Shown: positions 24,645 to 36,949, counted from the stretch's first letter. The stretch is DNA of 64,000 nucleotides from Prochilodus magdalenae (GCA_024036415.1 JAMWET010003585.1:1-64000); one strand, 5' to 3'. Numbers and translations are program-made. The notes: generated by a model from the letters alone, not told the origin.

Positions 24645-25315
24645 CTAGATAATAAACTAGATAGACAAGATAATTAATTTGTGATCTATGGATACCGAGT
24701 TTGTTATCTTGAAATCACAGAATAATCAAGTCATGATCTCAAGATAACAGCTTTGTTGTCTCTAGATTACAAGATAATTCATTAGTGATCTCAAGATAAC
24801 ACTTATGCTATTTTGAGATCACAAGACAATCACGTCTTGGTCTCCAGATATATTTGTTATCTAAAGATCACAAAATAATTAATTCACGATCTCAAGATAA
24901 CAATTTTGGTACCTCAGGATTACAAGGTAATTAAATTGTGGTGTCAAAATAACAACTTCGTTATCCTGAGATCACTGGACAAACAACTCATTATCTCCAG
25001 ATAGCGGCTTTCTATCCTTAGATCACAAAATAGTCAAGTCATGATCTCCAAACAGCAACGTTATATCTTGAGATCACAAGATAGCAATTTTGTAATCCTT
25101 GGATTAAAAGACAGTCAAGTAATTGTGATGTCATCTTGATATCACAAGATAATCAATTCAAGATCTCCAGATTACAAGATAATAAAGCTGTGATCTTAAA
25201 ATAATAACTATGTTATTTTGGGATTACAAGACAATCAAGGTGTAATCTCCAGTTAACAATTTTGTTATCTCAAACACACAAGATAATTAAATAGTGACCT
25301 CAAGATAATCTGAGT
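24645..25315. repeat. Diverged tandem repeat built on GATCTCAAGATAACAA
   Basis: The motif GATCTCAAGATAACAA..TTTGTTATCTTGAGATCACAAGATAATTAA recurs about a dozen times with a spacing of roughly 50-60 bp and heavy divergence. Each monomer is close to self-complementary (TTATCTTGAGATC against GATCTCAAGATAA). No gene was seen. Confidence 0.75.
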
Positions 25316-26442
25316 CCAGAAAATTATAACTACTTCGCTGGTGAATACTTTGACTTCAGGCTTCTATTAAAACTGCAGGTAGGACAACTTGCTAGTCAAA
25401 ATGTCTCTATCAGGAAATGCTACAAGCATTAAAATATTATTATAATAATTTAATATCTTAAATCAGCATATCAGAAGGAGGTAGTGATATTAAGTCTGCA
25501 ATGAATCAACATTAAATACACATTTTTTGGCCACATGGTACCACCTTAATGCACATTTGATATTTTTTGTATATATAATTAATACATGAATTGCTTTAAT
25601 TACATTAAAGCAATTAATTATTATTAACCGCTGTAATGTAATTAAAGAATATGTTATTAGAATATTTCTGGCATAACAGTTATACAACTTTATGAAGTTA
25701 AAATCAGCTTATGTATCAGTATTCTCTGAAACTGCAGTCATTTTGCTCACTATAATCATGATATTCAATTTTCATAACGTTTGACCTCTAACTGAGGAAC
25801 AACTGAGGTGAGAGCACCTGACGTCAGTCTTACCTGTCCCTCATAACATCACAGTGAGTCTAAGGAAGACTGTACTGAATGCTGTCCTTTCAAGTATTGA
25901 AATCGAGAATCGAAGAAATGATTGTGTGGAATCGACTCTAAGAATCGATTCCTCTCGATAGGAAGCGACATCGGAATCGACTCCACAACGTCTGGAATCG
26001 AACAGCCCCAACTGTCACTGAGCGGAGCGAGACAACACAACAGATAGGCAGAAGTTCACAGCGAGGCGGAACAAAGCACCTCTGGTTTAATCTCACTCAC
26101 AGTTTCAAAAGTTAGTCGAGTAAAAGAACGACTCGCCCTGAGGAGGATCTGGAGCCAGGAGTGAAAGGATGAGTGGGGTGAAAAAGTTCGAGACACGCAA
26201 AGGCGCGGAAAAGGTCGATGGCATTCCGGCCATTCCCCTCAGCTGGACGTCCCTCCAAGCCCCGAGCACGCAGACTCTCCATATGACTTATTTAAAAGTA
26301 GTGTTTGGCCGAAAAACGTGGAGGAAGTGAGTTAGTGTTGCAGCACGGCTGCTCCTAGCCCTCCGTCCTCCCCCGGTAAAGTGGCTCCACATCCACAGAG
26401 GGGGACCGAAGCGCTGGAAGAAGGAGAAAGCCGTGTACATAC

Positions 26443-26527
26443 CTGCGCTGTCGGCGATATAGAGCGCGCGGGCGAGCTGGGAGTGCAGCAGGAGAAGGAG
26501 GAACGCATATCCAGGCTGAACGGCCAT
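26443..26527 (-). CDS. adamts2/3-like: ADAMTS2/3/14-type procollagen N-proteinase, coding exon 1 (signal peptide)
   Basis: This is the first coding exon of a secreted zinc metalloprotease. The 28 codons start at the ATG at 26527 and begin MAVQPGYAF, followed by a run of leucines and LARA, a good signal peptide with likely cleavage near residue 21. The exon ends in CGCAG followed by GTATGT, a consensus donor, after 28 codons plus one base (phase 1). That base joins exactly to the acceptor of exon 2, giving an aspartate at the junction. In this ADAMTS group a short first exon carrying only the signal peptide is usual. Family members cut N-propeptides from fibrillar procollagens, or process VEGF-C in the case of ADAMTS3, outside the cell. 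The splice sites and frame are read directly; the family comes from exon 2. The start codon is the only in-frame ATG directly ahead of the hydrophobic run, but transcription was not seen. Confidence 0.82.
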
Positions 26528-26800
26528 GGCAGGTCTGGAGAGGCAGGCGGCACTTTGAGCTGAGCTGGGAGACAGAGAGGAGAGATCCGGCAGCCAGCCT
26601 GCTTCCCCCTCCCCTGCTAGACGGACTGCAAAGTGCACTGTGCAAGCTCTTCCCCTCAACACAACCCCCCCACCACCTCCCACAACCCCCACCTCCCATC
26701 CCTCCATCTCTTCATTCCTCCCTGCCCAGTCCTCCTTCCCCTGGCCACTACAAAGATGAACAGAGCTACAGACGGGTTTCATTAGTTATGTCCCAAAATA
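26528..26800 (-). promoter_or_regulatory. Putative 5' UTR and promoter of the ADAMTS gene
   Basis: Upstream of the ATG on the minus strand the sequence is GC- and purine/pyrimidine-biased, with G-rich tracts such as GGTGGGGG and GGGGAGGGGG. No clear TATA box was seen. It is continuous with the GC-rich 3' side of exon 1. Placement is by position only; a start site cannot be read from the sequence. Confidence 0.35.
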
Positions 26801-26973
26801 CATCTGATCTGTCTTTAGAGTGAACAGCCATGGGCTCAGATCTGTGGAATATTCAGACCGCAGTGACAGTAATGATTATTTTTTCTTTCATCAGAATTTC
26901 TATTTATATCAATACAAATATCAATATATCTATACATCTGGAAATCTATATACAGCCACAGAATATAGAACAC

Positions 26974-27518
<545 letters not shown>

Positions 27519-27592
27519 AGAGAGAGATGTGTGTGTGAGTGTGTGTGTGTTTGTGTATTTAGTCACATTGCGCACATTGTGTGTTTAGTGTG

Positions 27593-28235
27593 GTAGTAAC
27601 TTCAGGCTCCTGTAGATGGCGCTGCACAAGGATGATGGGGCTATAAATACCTGTGTGGTGTGAGTGACGGGATCCATAGATTGAGAAGAGGTGGTACAGT
27701 GCAGTGAATGTCTCGTTCCATGTGTGGAAAAAAGCAGATGTTAATGCTTGGCTAAAAGGAGGAACTGTGTTTGGTTATGCCAAAGACCATAGTGTGAAGG
27801 ACATAGTAGTATGGAGGTCTCCCAGCAGTGGCTAAAATCCCAGTCTACAGGAAATGCAGACTGCCCTGAACACCATGTCAACGTCCCCCAAGACTGCAAT
27901 GGTTTCATGGAGTGACTCAGTAAGGCAGCGGGTCATCTTTCGTGCTTTTGTCTTGTTGGAGACAAACTGAACAATTTGTTGTCACGTGTCACATGTCCAG
28001 GAGGCCTGGTGTCACTCCACCTCCACCCCTACCACAAAATCTGCAGGAACTGTGTGAGAATATTCAAGCTGCATGGGATGGATTATCACAGGACACCATT
28101 AGGAACCCCTACAACTCCGTGCTGAGATGTGTGGCATGTTGTGTGGCAGCATGACACGGAGGCCCGACTCCATACTGAGAGACATTACTTCTGTATGTGT
28201 AGCTCGATAAATATTTGACCTTTATTCTGAACCCC
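27593..28235 (+). mobile_element. Tc1/mariner-like family 1, internally deleted copy with both halves
   Basis: It starts GTAGTAACTTCAGGCTCCTG like the 5' fragment at 22073. After CCCAGTCTACAGGAAATGCAG it jumps to ACCATGTCAACG and the 3' half seen at 8195 and 41095, ending TGTGTAGCTCGATAAATATT. This copy shows that the 5' and 3' fragments belong to one family. There is no intact transposase. Confidence 0.7.
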
Positions 28236-29885
28236 CTGAATGATTCGAAGTCAGGAACTCAGTTAACTGATCTGCCTCAGGGTGGCACTGTGGCACATGG
28301 TTTCACTCAGTTCAGTTGGTCCTTCATAGCCTAGCAACTGTAACTATGATCAGGATAACTTAACAATATGCTGCAGCATATTTGTAAATCTGAGAACTTG
28401 CCCAATTTCCCAAGAGACTAGTGGAAAGAGTGAACTGTTGGTGAACTGTTACTTAACTGTTAGTCAGCAGAGGAAATGAGTAAGATCTCAGTTAACATGT
28501 GGAAGAACACATCAACAAACTAGAAAAGAGCCTTCCAGAAGAGCAGCAGTTACAACTAAATATTTAGTCGCCACTGAAGCTAGCATAAGGCCCACAAGGA
28601 CAGCATGAGAGTGCCCAGAATACCAGGGAGTATTACGTGTGCTGTATATACTGTATTTGCTTTGCTTTAAAAAAAAATTCACAATATTCTGGTCCATTTT
28701 GATTCAGTCATTATAAAATTTACACCCAATTTAAAGGACAACAGGGATCAAATCAAACCAAACCAAAGTCAGAAACTCAGTCACACATTAAATACTAAAA
28801 ACAAACAATAAATATGTAATAAATCCAATAAAATGTGCAGAAAATGGCATATTCAAATCAGGCCTGTTTGTGGAGTCTACTAGAATAGATTTACATACTT
28901 CAGTTTTCCCAAAACACTAAGCTCTGCCTTATATGCTCTGCTAGAGCTCCTGTGTCTTTAAGCCCCGCCTCCTAATAAGCACATTGAGCTCTGTTTGGTC
29001 AGCTGGCCCAATGCCTTCCTATTTGGTCAACTGCCAGATGGGCATCCTGCTACAAGTTCTGCCCCCACACCACTACGGTTGTTCTTGTAACAGTGTCGGT
29101 CGTGCCATATAATTTTGAGCCAGAGTTTGATCCTGAAAGTCAGGCAGAACAAGCTGGTAGATCCCCCTTCCGCAAACTGGACTGGAGCAGAATGTTTCAG
29201 ATGGACTGTTTTAGCACTCTGTGTGAGGACGTAGGCGGGGAATAGGAATGGTGTTACGAGATGACATCACCTTGAAACAACAACAACAAACAGGCTGGAA
29301 TTCCCACAAGGCCTTTGAGGCAGCTGGGAAAGGTGGTTTCTGTTGGACAGAGTTTCTCTCTTTGGGCTTTATAATAGAAAGTCCAAAAAGCTACATAACA
29401 CACTAAAGGAGAAAGAGAAAGTGACAGAGCACAATAGTTTCCGGTTAGGATTGCGTCCCCTTATTTTCACATCTGACTGGAGGTATTCCAACGTTTTTGC
29501 CTACACCTGTATATGCATGTTATCCAGCACCCTCTGGTACTCATCAGCTCTATTTTATGTCTAGCCGTTCAGTCATCACTCATAAACGTCCTGTGAAAAC
29601 ACGACAGCATGACCACATTTTCATAAATAAAAGAAGAAATGGAAGGAGGACAAAGTAACCCGTTTCCATTCTTTCTATGTTTGTGTTAGCGCTTATGTCA
29701 GACAGCGTCTGGGATTCCACTGTGGCATGCTTTGCTGATGGAATTGCATAACATATCAGGCCTCATGCAGGCAGATCTACTACGGGTGGAATTCCTGGAC
29801 AGCCGAGTCCTGAACTACAGTTTCCTTTCAGTGGAGAAGCTCCATTCACAAGGCTGAGGCTGCAGGACAGGCTTAAGGCATCTGT
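28236..29885. other. Intergenic, no feature seen
   Basis: Unique-looking sequence with ordinary composition. No reading frame or repeat was recognised. Confidence 0.5.
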
Positions 29886-29887
29886 GA

Positions 29888-30265
29888 ACATGTCCAAAAG
29901 TATCCAGACACACATTCTGATGTGGGAATTCAGCCAATAGTTCAACTGCACACTCATATCCATAGCAAAGCACCGCTCTGGAACAGCCACGCATGAGGTC
30001 ATATCCAAGGTGTACGCTAGAGTGCTATAAAGCCCACCCAGCGTGTGGCTGTGGAGCGTTAGAGCCGCTTTCTCCGGAGTGATGAAGCTTCTTCCAATAT
30101 GTTGGGGATGAGTTGGAGTGTTTGTGATCAAGAACTAATCATCCAGCCTCAGTACCTCACCTCACTAATGCTCTTGTGGCCGAATGCAATCAAATACTCA
30201 CTGGCTGTTACTGCAAAACGGGGGAACAAACTCCTAGTAGTAATATTGATCTCTGACGGGCTGTC
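29888..30265. mobile_element. Fragment of a dispersed teleost DNA transposon
   Basis: CATGTCCAAAAGTATCCAGACAC near 29888 resembles the Tc1-like end that reads CATGTCCAAAAGTATCTGG. It is followed by CCATAGCAAAGCACCGCTCTGGA, GTGGAGCGTTAGAGCCGCTTTCTCCG and ATCATCCAGCCTCAGTACCTCACCTCAC, a word order I know from a common non-autonomous fish repeat. Only one copy is in the window, so the call rests on recognition. Confidence 0.45.
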
Positions 30266-30710
30266 CATAGATAGTGTGTACCATCCATTACTCTTCGTTT
30301 TAGCACTGCCCTTCATCTTTTGCTGCTGTGCTATGGCCTGCTCGTATTCTGACATGCGGCCGTGTCATTAGGGAGCAGAGGCTTTGCCGAATAATCCCAC
30401 TGTATTACCCTCCTCACCTGTTCCCATCCAGACAGATATTGGTGCCCCAGTCTCTCTATCAATCATTCTGCCCAGCGGAGCCCCAGGAGAGGCTGGCTGT
30501 CTGCTGGTACTGCCTATCAGAGACATTAAAGTCTCTAAGCCTCACCAAACATGAGGGGCTGAATCACCAGTTGCTTGAATGAACAATGCCGCCTTCATTC
30601 AGCACTAGAAGTGCGCCCTTGGACTCCAGCTACTTCTACAAACCAATGTTCTTGCTTCAGTGCTGTGTTCCCACTCATGTTGGACCCCACATATATGAGA
30701 ACAGAGGAAA

Positions 30711-31085
30711 TCAAAGACTGTAATTTCGTACAAATGAAAGCCCTCTTTTGACCCCGGGATCCACAAAAGCAAGGACGGGAACCCATAGGCAGCATTTGGT
30801 GAAGCTTATTTTCATTAAGGCAAGATGAGATTCCTCCTCTGACATCATCTGTACTTTCTGAGAATTGGGATTTGCTTGGACCACCACATTTCCTGAGTCT
30901 TCGGTTTCCTCCGGTGCGGTATCAATGTTCATGTGTTCGGAAACAGCAGGATAGGCGCAGACCATCTCCGTCTTCTCACCCATGTTTTCATCAGGACTAG
31001 TTTGCCATGACGTGCCATGCCGAGCGCACTGTTTCATCTGTTCTCCTTCTAGCCAAAAAAGACATGCCTCAAAAACACATACGTC
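30711..31085 (-). other. Open reading frame of about 125 codons, unrecognised
   Basis: A stop-free frame (ATG at 31037) has acidic, hydrophilic, coding-like content in its middle part: DENMGEKTEMVCAYPAVSE, APEETEDSGNVVVQANPN and MMSEEESHLALMK. The 3' part turns low in coding character. No domain, splice context or family was recognised. It could be an exon, a retrogene remnant or chance. Confidence 0.2.
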
Positions 31086-31764
31086 CTAGTAACCTGTTCC
31101 TCACGGTGGGTGAGGCAGGAGGGAAAGGCTGCGACTGGATCTGAAATAAGTGGATTATTGAAATAAATCAGCTCGGTAGGATTGGATGGTGCATTCTTGG
31201 AAGGGAAGGAAATCAGCTGAATGTCTAATGAATCTCTGGCCCAGGAGGAAGAGGGGCGCGGGCCATCTATCTGTCAGCATATCTTTCCCTCCACTCATCT
31301 CCGCTGAGCCATGCATCTGAAAGTACAATTACTGGTCCTCTTTGCATTGAAGGTCCAGCACGGGTTGTGCAGGGATAAGCAGTAACATGTAACAGGCCAG
31401 TAAGGGGTTGTAGATACAATGCAAATAGAGCATAAGCTTTTCTAAGCCGAAGTGTAATCCTTTATAGTTAAACAATGAGAAATGTTCAATAAAGACGGTA
31501 ATACTGTGATATCCACGATAAGTTAATATTGCTTGGTAATATTACTAGGCTATAGGTACCAATATAGGTACCAAGTAAGATCATTCCCTACAGAGTATGC
31601 AAAAATCTGACTGATCTTTAGAGTCCAGTGACCCAAAGTATCCCAAAATCAAATAACAATGACTGTAACCCTTTTTAATCATCGCTTAATCTTTTAGTGA
31701 GGAGCCATGGAAGGTTAAAATGGGTCTTTCGACTCAAATCTGCATGTTAAGACATCTGGGTCCC

Positions 31765-32125
31765 GGCCTAGGGTGACCACACCTCCGGTTTTAGGCTGGA
31801 CAGTCCTCTCTCAGCCCCCCGTCAAGTGCAATACCTGAATGGATGCCTATTAGTCCTTACTTTAGGATGAACTATTTAAAACGTTTCATCGCAAACAATA
31901 TTATGTGTACCATTAACTCAGTCTGTGTCAAAAGAAATTCCTTGCATTTCATTGGTTTAACAAGGTCATGTGACATCATGACTCGCCTACTGGTTCTAAA
32001 TGCTAGTCAATTAGTAAGCAACTGTCTGACTCACTAATGGCATCCATTCCACCCAATTAGGTGAGTACACCATCATTTATTCGTTTTATAGATTAGGTTA
32101 TGATTTTAATACAGTTCTAGCGTCA
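31765..32125. mobile_element. Fragment of the TAGGGTGGCCAC hAT-like MITE
   Basis: It begins TAGGGTGACCACACCTCCGG and shares TTAGGCTGGACAGTCC, TGCCTATTAGTCCT, ATGAACTATTTAAAA, CGCAAACAATATTAT, ATTGGTTTAA.CAAG and CATCCATTCCACCCA.TTAGGTGAG with the complete element at 63531-63986. The right terminal repeat is missing. Confidence 0.65.
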
Positions 32126-32291
32126 TGTCTGTGCTGCCCGGTTAAGGGGAAAACAGCTTGCCAGTTAGCTTAAACCTTCATCCTTATCTAACTGACAAGC
32201 CCGCACTAAAACACAAAGCAAGAACGACCCTCTAAAACCCGTAGCCTGTATGGTAGGGTAGCTGCAATGGGCTAGTTTGTCTTTTGCCAGT

Positions 32292-32330
32292 AGGTGCTAA
32301 TGTTAGCTAGCTTCGCTAACATTAGCACCT
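32292..32330. repeat. Perfect 16-bp inverted repeat with 7-base loop
   Basis: The arm AGGTGCTAATGTTAGC (32292-32307) is the exact reverse complement of 32315-32330, around TAGCTTC. A related GCTAGCTAACATTAG copy follows at about 32340-32370. Such GCTAGC/GCTAAC words are frequent in fish repeats. Confidence 0.85.
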
Positions 32331-32370
32331 AACATTACCACCTAGCTAGCTTCGCTAGCTAACATTAGAG

Positions 32371-33837
32371 CTCACTAGCACTGAACTTTGTTTTCCTTTA
32401 CTCATTTAAGATCTGAATTTCACAACTGCAGCCACTTTAATTGTTTTTCTTCCTCACCAACCAAATAAAATGACAAACTGAGAGTGACAAATTTATTCAG
32501 AGCTATTTAAACAATGACAGTCTCAGCCAATGCAGTCGGTGAGGATTTAATCCAGATATGAAGGTCATGACATCGTCATTTTAATTACAGGTACAACTGT
32601 ACATTGCAAATTACACGTTACAACTATTAATAACAGGAATAAACACTTCTTCCATCCAGAAATGTAGTTGGAGTATTGTTGGCAAGCGTACTCTGGACTG
32701 CTAAACCAGGACAAAAACTTTTTTAAACTTTTTTTTTGCCATTTAATAAAATTACATCATAATATATTAATACATAACATAATATTTAATGTGGAAACCC
32801 ATACCTTTATGGCGTACTACCTATATCTACATTTATTAGCACTGCAACAACAACGCTAGTTTCTGCTAGCATCTTGTGTTACATTAGCACTAAGCTAACT
32901 TTCCCAAACCCTTTTCCACAACCAAACTCCCAAAAAAAACAAACAAACTTAGACATTAGAAACATGTACGACATTCATGTAGCCTATCCTTTACTTTTAC
33001 TGCAGATTATGGAAAATAATTTAGTGAATATGTTATTTAAGATTGATATTTAATGGAGGTGTACCTTCCTGTTAGCGAAACCTGTTCCCCCTATTAGCAA
33101 TCTTTTAGCCTAGTCAGCCCCACAGTGTTCATTCAAAGCAAGATGGTTTTCAGTAACTTGGTGCCTCATGAGGCCATACAGTGTGTTTACATTGTGTATT
33201 TTACAATGGCTTCCAATGTACCTCTGATTTAGGAAGCAAGTCTACTGATGTTCAACAGTCTAACAAAGCTTTATCGTTTGTGCTGAGCACCAAGATTCAA
33301 GTTCTAGCTGTTATTAAAAGTGTCACTTAGAGAACATCAATGGCTCATCCGAAGCCAAGGTCGAAACAGTAACATATCATATGACATTCATCTCAAGCAC
33401 CTCCAAATGACCTCGTCCACTAACTACGTGGCCTCGGCACTGAAAGCCACCGCACTGTGGCTCTGTAGGAATCGCTGGATAGAGCCAGCAGCTTTATGAC
33501 ATAATGGAGAGGAGAGGAGAGGGAGTGCTGACCGGGGGGAAGCATAAGTGCAAAGTAGACGGAGACCACGCTTCCTGACAAGATGGCACTGGGACAGCTG
33601 AGAGGCTGTGAATGTGTTCCGCTTTTCTAACGGAGGTAAAAGAGCAGACGTGCCGCGGTTTAACCTAAATACTGCATGCCTGCTCAGCCAGACAAGGCAC
33701 GCTAAGTCTTTTATAAGAGATGATAGATTTACCAGCCCCAGACTGGCCCGTCTGGCCCATGGCTGGCATTGTGTTGGGGTGTGAATTGGGAATGTAGTGG
33801 TGCAGACCGGCATCCAACTGAACACTTTTTGGGTCAA
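32371..33837. other. Intergenic, no gene supported
   Basis: AT-rich sequence. A 156-codon minus-strand frame (33424-33894) has no domain, signal or family resemblance and is treated as chance. Confidence 0.45.
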
Positions 33838-34299
33838 ATCCAAATGTGACATGATGACTAGTGCTTTAAGTGTTGAGTGTATGCAGCTATTCATCTTCTG
33901 TGAACTCAGACATGGGAATTACATCATTCCGGATTTCATTTCCAAAGGAAATGCAGTATTAGCAGTCATTTTGAGGTCTTGTTTTGTCTTTAACTGCATT
34001 CATTTCTATAGCTAACAGTTCAGGTCAATAAATGTGTAGATGTTGCAAAGTTATTGATATTTTAGCCCGGCATAGGAGTACAGACTTTCATCTTTAATAT
34101 GAGGGTGTTTATACTCAAGGGCGAACGGTTTAAGAATTATTACCATTTTCATACATAGCCCCTTATTTTCTAGTGGCTCAATAACCAGTTTTTAATAACC
34201 AGGTCTAATTCAGTGACAATGTCAAACCTAAATGTGACATGATGAGTAAGGGTTAAAGGTTTGCAACTATTTATCTTCTGTGAACTCAGACATGGCATA
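33838..34299. repeat. Direct duplication flanking a Tc1-like family 3 5' fragment
   Basis: AATGTGACATGATGA and CTTCTGTGAACTCAGACATGG occur at 33840-33915 and again at 34222-34296. Between them, 34060-34200 holds TTCATCTTTAATATGAGGGTGTTTA and CATAGCCCCTTATTTTCTAG, matching the 5' part of the element at 35465. Confidence 0.6.
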
Positions 34300-34789
34300 T
34301 ACAGGGGTTGGACAATGAAACTGAAACACCTGCGGCCAATACAGCGTCAGTTGGTCTTGGGAATGACATATACTGCGTCCTGTACAGTGGTCAGAGGGAG
34401 TTTAAGCCATTCTTCTTGCAGGACAGTGGCCAGGTCACTACGTGATGCTGGTGGAGGTTCGTCCTTCTTGGTGGTATGCTGACATTACCGTGGATACCGT
34501 GGCTTTTGATACATCACAAAGACTTGCTGTCTTGCTCACAGATGCGCCAGCAAGACGTGCACCAACAGTTTGTCCTCTTTTGAACTCTGGTATGTCACCC
34601 ATAATGTTGTGTGCATTGCAGTATTTTGAGCAGAACTGTGCTCTTACCAGCTAACTGAACCTTCACACTCTGCTCTTACTGGTGCAATGTGCAATTAATG
34701 AAGATTGGCCACCAGGCTGGTCCAATTTAGCCATGAAACCTCCCACACTAAAATGACAGGTGTTTCAGTTTCATTGTCCAACCCCTGTA
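34300..34789 (-). mobile_element. Tc1-like family 2, internal deletion derivative
   Basis: It has complete ends: TACAGGGGTTGGACAATGAA and its exact reverse complement at the right end, each with TA at the border. The minus strand carries the element's 5' region (AGGACAAACTGTTGGTGCACG, helix-turn-helix coding) joined directly to its 3' region (TCCACCAGCATCACGTAGTG). Most of the transposase, including the catalytic core, is missing. The family is widespread in teleosts. Confidence 0.9.
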
Positions 34790-35023
34790 AGTATTTGAAA
34801 ATCATTGTGCTCTGTGTTTCTTTGGCCCTTTAGCACTAACTAATGCATAATCGGGTTTAATATAAAATGGAGATTAGCCGTCATTTTGAAGTCTTATTTG
34901 GTCCTTACTGCAGGATCCTGGTTAGTTTGTTAGTTGAATGTTTGTAAAATGAACTTCATCTCATCAAGGCAGCGGATCATCTTCTGTGACGAGTCTTGCT
35001 TTTGTCTTGGTGGCGATGACCAT
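34790..35023 (+). repeat. Chimeric segment shared in inverted orientation with 55433-55677
   Basis: After the Tc1-like end come GTATTTGAAAATCATTGTGC, CTTTGGCCCTTTAGCACTA, TGCAGGATCCTGGTTA and AAATGAACTTCATCTCATCA. These fuse into a Tc1-like family 1 fragment (GCAGCGGATCATC, GACGAGTC, CTTTTGTCTTGGTGG). The same fusion stands at 55433-55677 on the other strand. Confidence 0.8.
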
Positions 35024-35464
35024 TGAAGGCAGGACAAGGAGACGGGATGCAAACGCAAGTGTTGTATTAATGAAAAAAGAAGACAAGAAACCAAAGAAAA
35101 CGACTAACAAACTGAGAAATACTGAACTAGATTACAAAAACAACAAACAAGGAGACAAATAGCCAACAGGGAGACGAAACCAACGGACAAGGAAACAACA
35201 CGACTGGAATGGAAACAAAATACCGGCAGGGGAACTAACACCAAGCAAGAACAAATGGAGTATAAAACAACAAGGGCTAACGAGAGACACCTGGGAAGGG
35301 GCGGTGCCAGAAACAGGTGAGGGGCCTGACAAGAGGGTGGAGACAGGAGGAGCAAAAGACCAAAACAAACATAGGCACATGGAACAGAGTGACAAACAGC
35401 ACATGGACATGACAAGACAGAAACAGAAAGCTAGATAAGACAGATAAACGAACAGGACAGGGCA
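35024..35464. repeat. Adenine- and purine-rich stretch, unassigned repeat
   Basis: The composition is ACAAGG/ACAAAC/GGAGAC-rich, which creates long minus-strand frames of C, L, S and F (35104-35415) that are not coding-like. It resembles dispersed fish repeats of this style, but no ends were seen. Confidence 0.35.
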
Positions 35465-36650
35465 GGATGTGGCAGATCTATTAGCCCAGCATATTGGAAT
35501 TGAATAGTTAAATATGAGTACATACTTTCATCTTTAATATGAGGATGTTTAAACTCAAATTACATGAACAGTGTGTAAAAATGAATGCCATTTTTATTCA
35601 TAGCCCCTCATTTCTAGAGGCTCAGAAATAACCGTCCGATATAACCGGACAGATCGTTTTCATCTCACTTAGTAGTAAACCGATAAAAGCATTAGAGCTC
35701 ATGGTGTGGGGCTTGCATTTGGAATCTGGTGCTAATTACTCTCAATATGAAGTCCAACAAGTTTCACTGCTGGTGAGGCAAGCCTGAAAAATGTAAACAA
35801 ACCAATCAGAGACACATTGGGTGTACCCAACCAACTATTGGTACATTCTCCAAAATAAACAAATGCTGCACTGGTCAGCTTGGAAACATGAAGGTCTGGA
35901 AAACAATGGAAAACAATAGTGGTGGATGGCGGAGAAATTTCCTTTTGCCATCCCAATCGTTGGCCAATTCAAGAAACACCTTTCAGGGGTCAACCTGCCT
36001 GTGCCAGCAGTCCAGAGAGGACTTCACCAGAGCGAATACAGAGGGTTTACACCAAGATGTAAACCAAGAACAGGCGGACTAAGTTAGAGTTTCCCAGAAG
36101 GCATCTAAAAAAAAGCCTGGATAGTCCTGGAACAGCGTTTTATAGGCAGATGAGTCAAAGATCAGCTTGAACTAGAATGACGGGAACAGACGAGTATGGA
36201 GAAGGGAAGGAACTGCTGATTATCCAAACCATATCTAGATTCAGCCAAATGCTTCAATGGTTCTTCACAGCGCAAATGACCTGAAGCATATTGTGAAAGC
36301 AGCCCAAAATCTTTGTAAGGCAAAGAAGAGGAATGTTCAAAGGGCAATCCAATTGAGCATTAGTTTCACTCACTAAAGGCAAAATACCCCAAGAAAGAAC
36401 CCAAGACAGCTGCAGTAAAGGCCTGGCAGACCCACCATCACCATGGAAGAGACCCAGCGTCTGAGGATGTCTATGGGTTCCAGACTTTAGGCAGTGGTCG
36501 GACTACAAAGGATTTGAATCTGAGCACTTAAAAAGACAATTTAATTTATGATTGGGCTAGTTTGTCCAATTACTACTGAGCCCCTCAAACGAGGGGTAGT
36601 AATCCCTACACCATTCATCCAATTTTAAATATGATGTCATGTTCATAATT
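35465..36650 (+). mobile_element. Tc1-like family 3, decayed near-full-length copy
   Basis: The 5' side has TTTCATCTTTAATATGAGGATGTTT. The transposase body is broken by stops, but its words are in order: GACGGGAACAGACGAGTATGG, TCAGCCAAATGCTTCAATGG, GACCTGAAGCATATTGTGAAAGC, AAGGCCTGGCAGACC, GACCCAGCGTCTGAGGATGTC and TCCAGACTTTAGGCAGT. The 3' side is TCCAATTACTACTGAGCCCCTC. This order matches a common teleost Tc1-type element. No intact frame remains. Confidence 0.75.
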
Positions 36651-36949
36651 TAATTTTAAACAGTCTAAACAGCTAAAATAACAATGACACTCGTTCACCA
36701 ATTCTTCTTGGAACTCACTTCTGGCATTTATCAATGTTTTCCTACTCAGGATTCGTTCTTAGGTAGGAAAGGAATCTATGCATGAAGGTGGAAACAGTTC
36801 TGCGGCCTAAGAACACGCTATGTATCAGCCGTAGATCTTTTCTTAGCAATCTTCTTAGCAAGTTTATGAAAAAACCTTGGAGGCCCAACGGCTTTGTCAG
36901 CGTCCACATATTTATGGGCGTAAGTACACTCATCGTCTAAAGAATAGCT

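Larger units (their letters stand above)
21046..26442 (-). other. adamts2/3-like: Intron 1 of the ADAMTS gene
   Basis: The intron runs from the GTATGT donor at 26442 to the TGGCAG acceptor at 21046. It holds an AT array, a TAA/TGA trinucleotide block, a Tc1-like 5' fragment and a diverged palindromic repeat, listed separately. The stretch 23241-24640 shows nothing I can name. At 25589-25615 there is a perfect 12-bp inverted repeat with a 3-base loop (AATTGCTTTAAT arm). The last 500 bases before exon 1 (about 25.9-26.44 kb) are richer in GC and CpG than the rest. Confidence 0.8.

Noticed and set aside
26288..26442. Read-through extension of exon 1 into the intron in the same frame
   Set aside because: The GTATGT donor joins in phase to a recognised ADAMTS exon, while the read-through peptide shows no family match.
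33424..33894. 156-codon minus-strand frame
   Set aside because: No domain, signal peptide, splice context or family resemblance; its length is within what chance allows in a 64-kb window.
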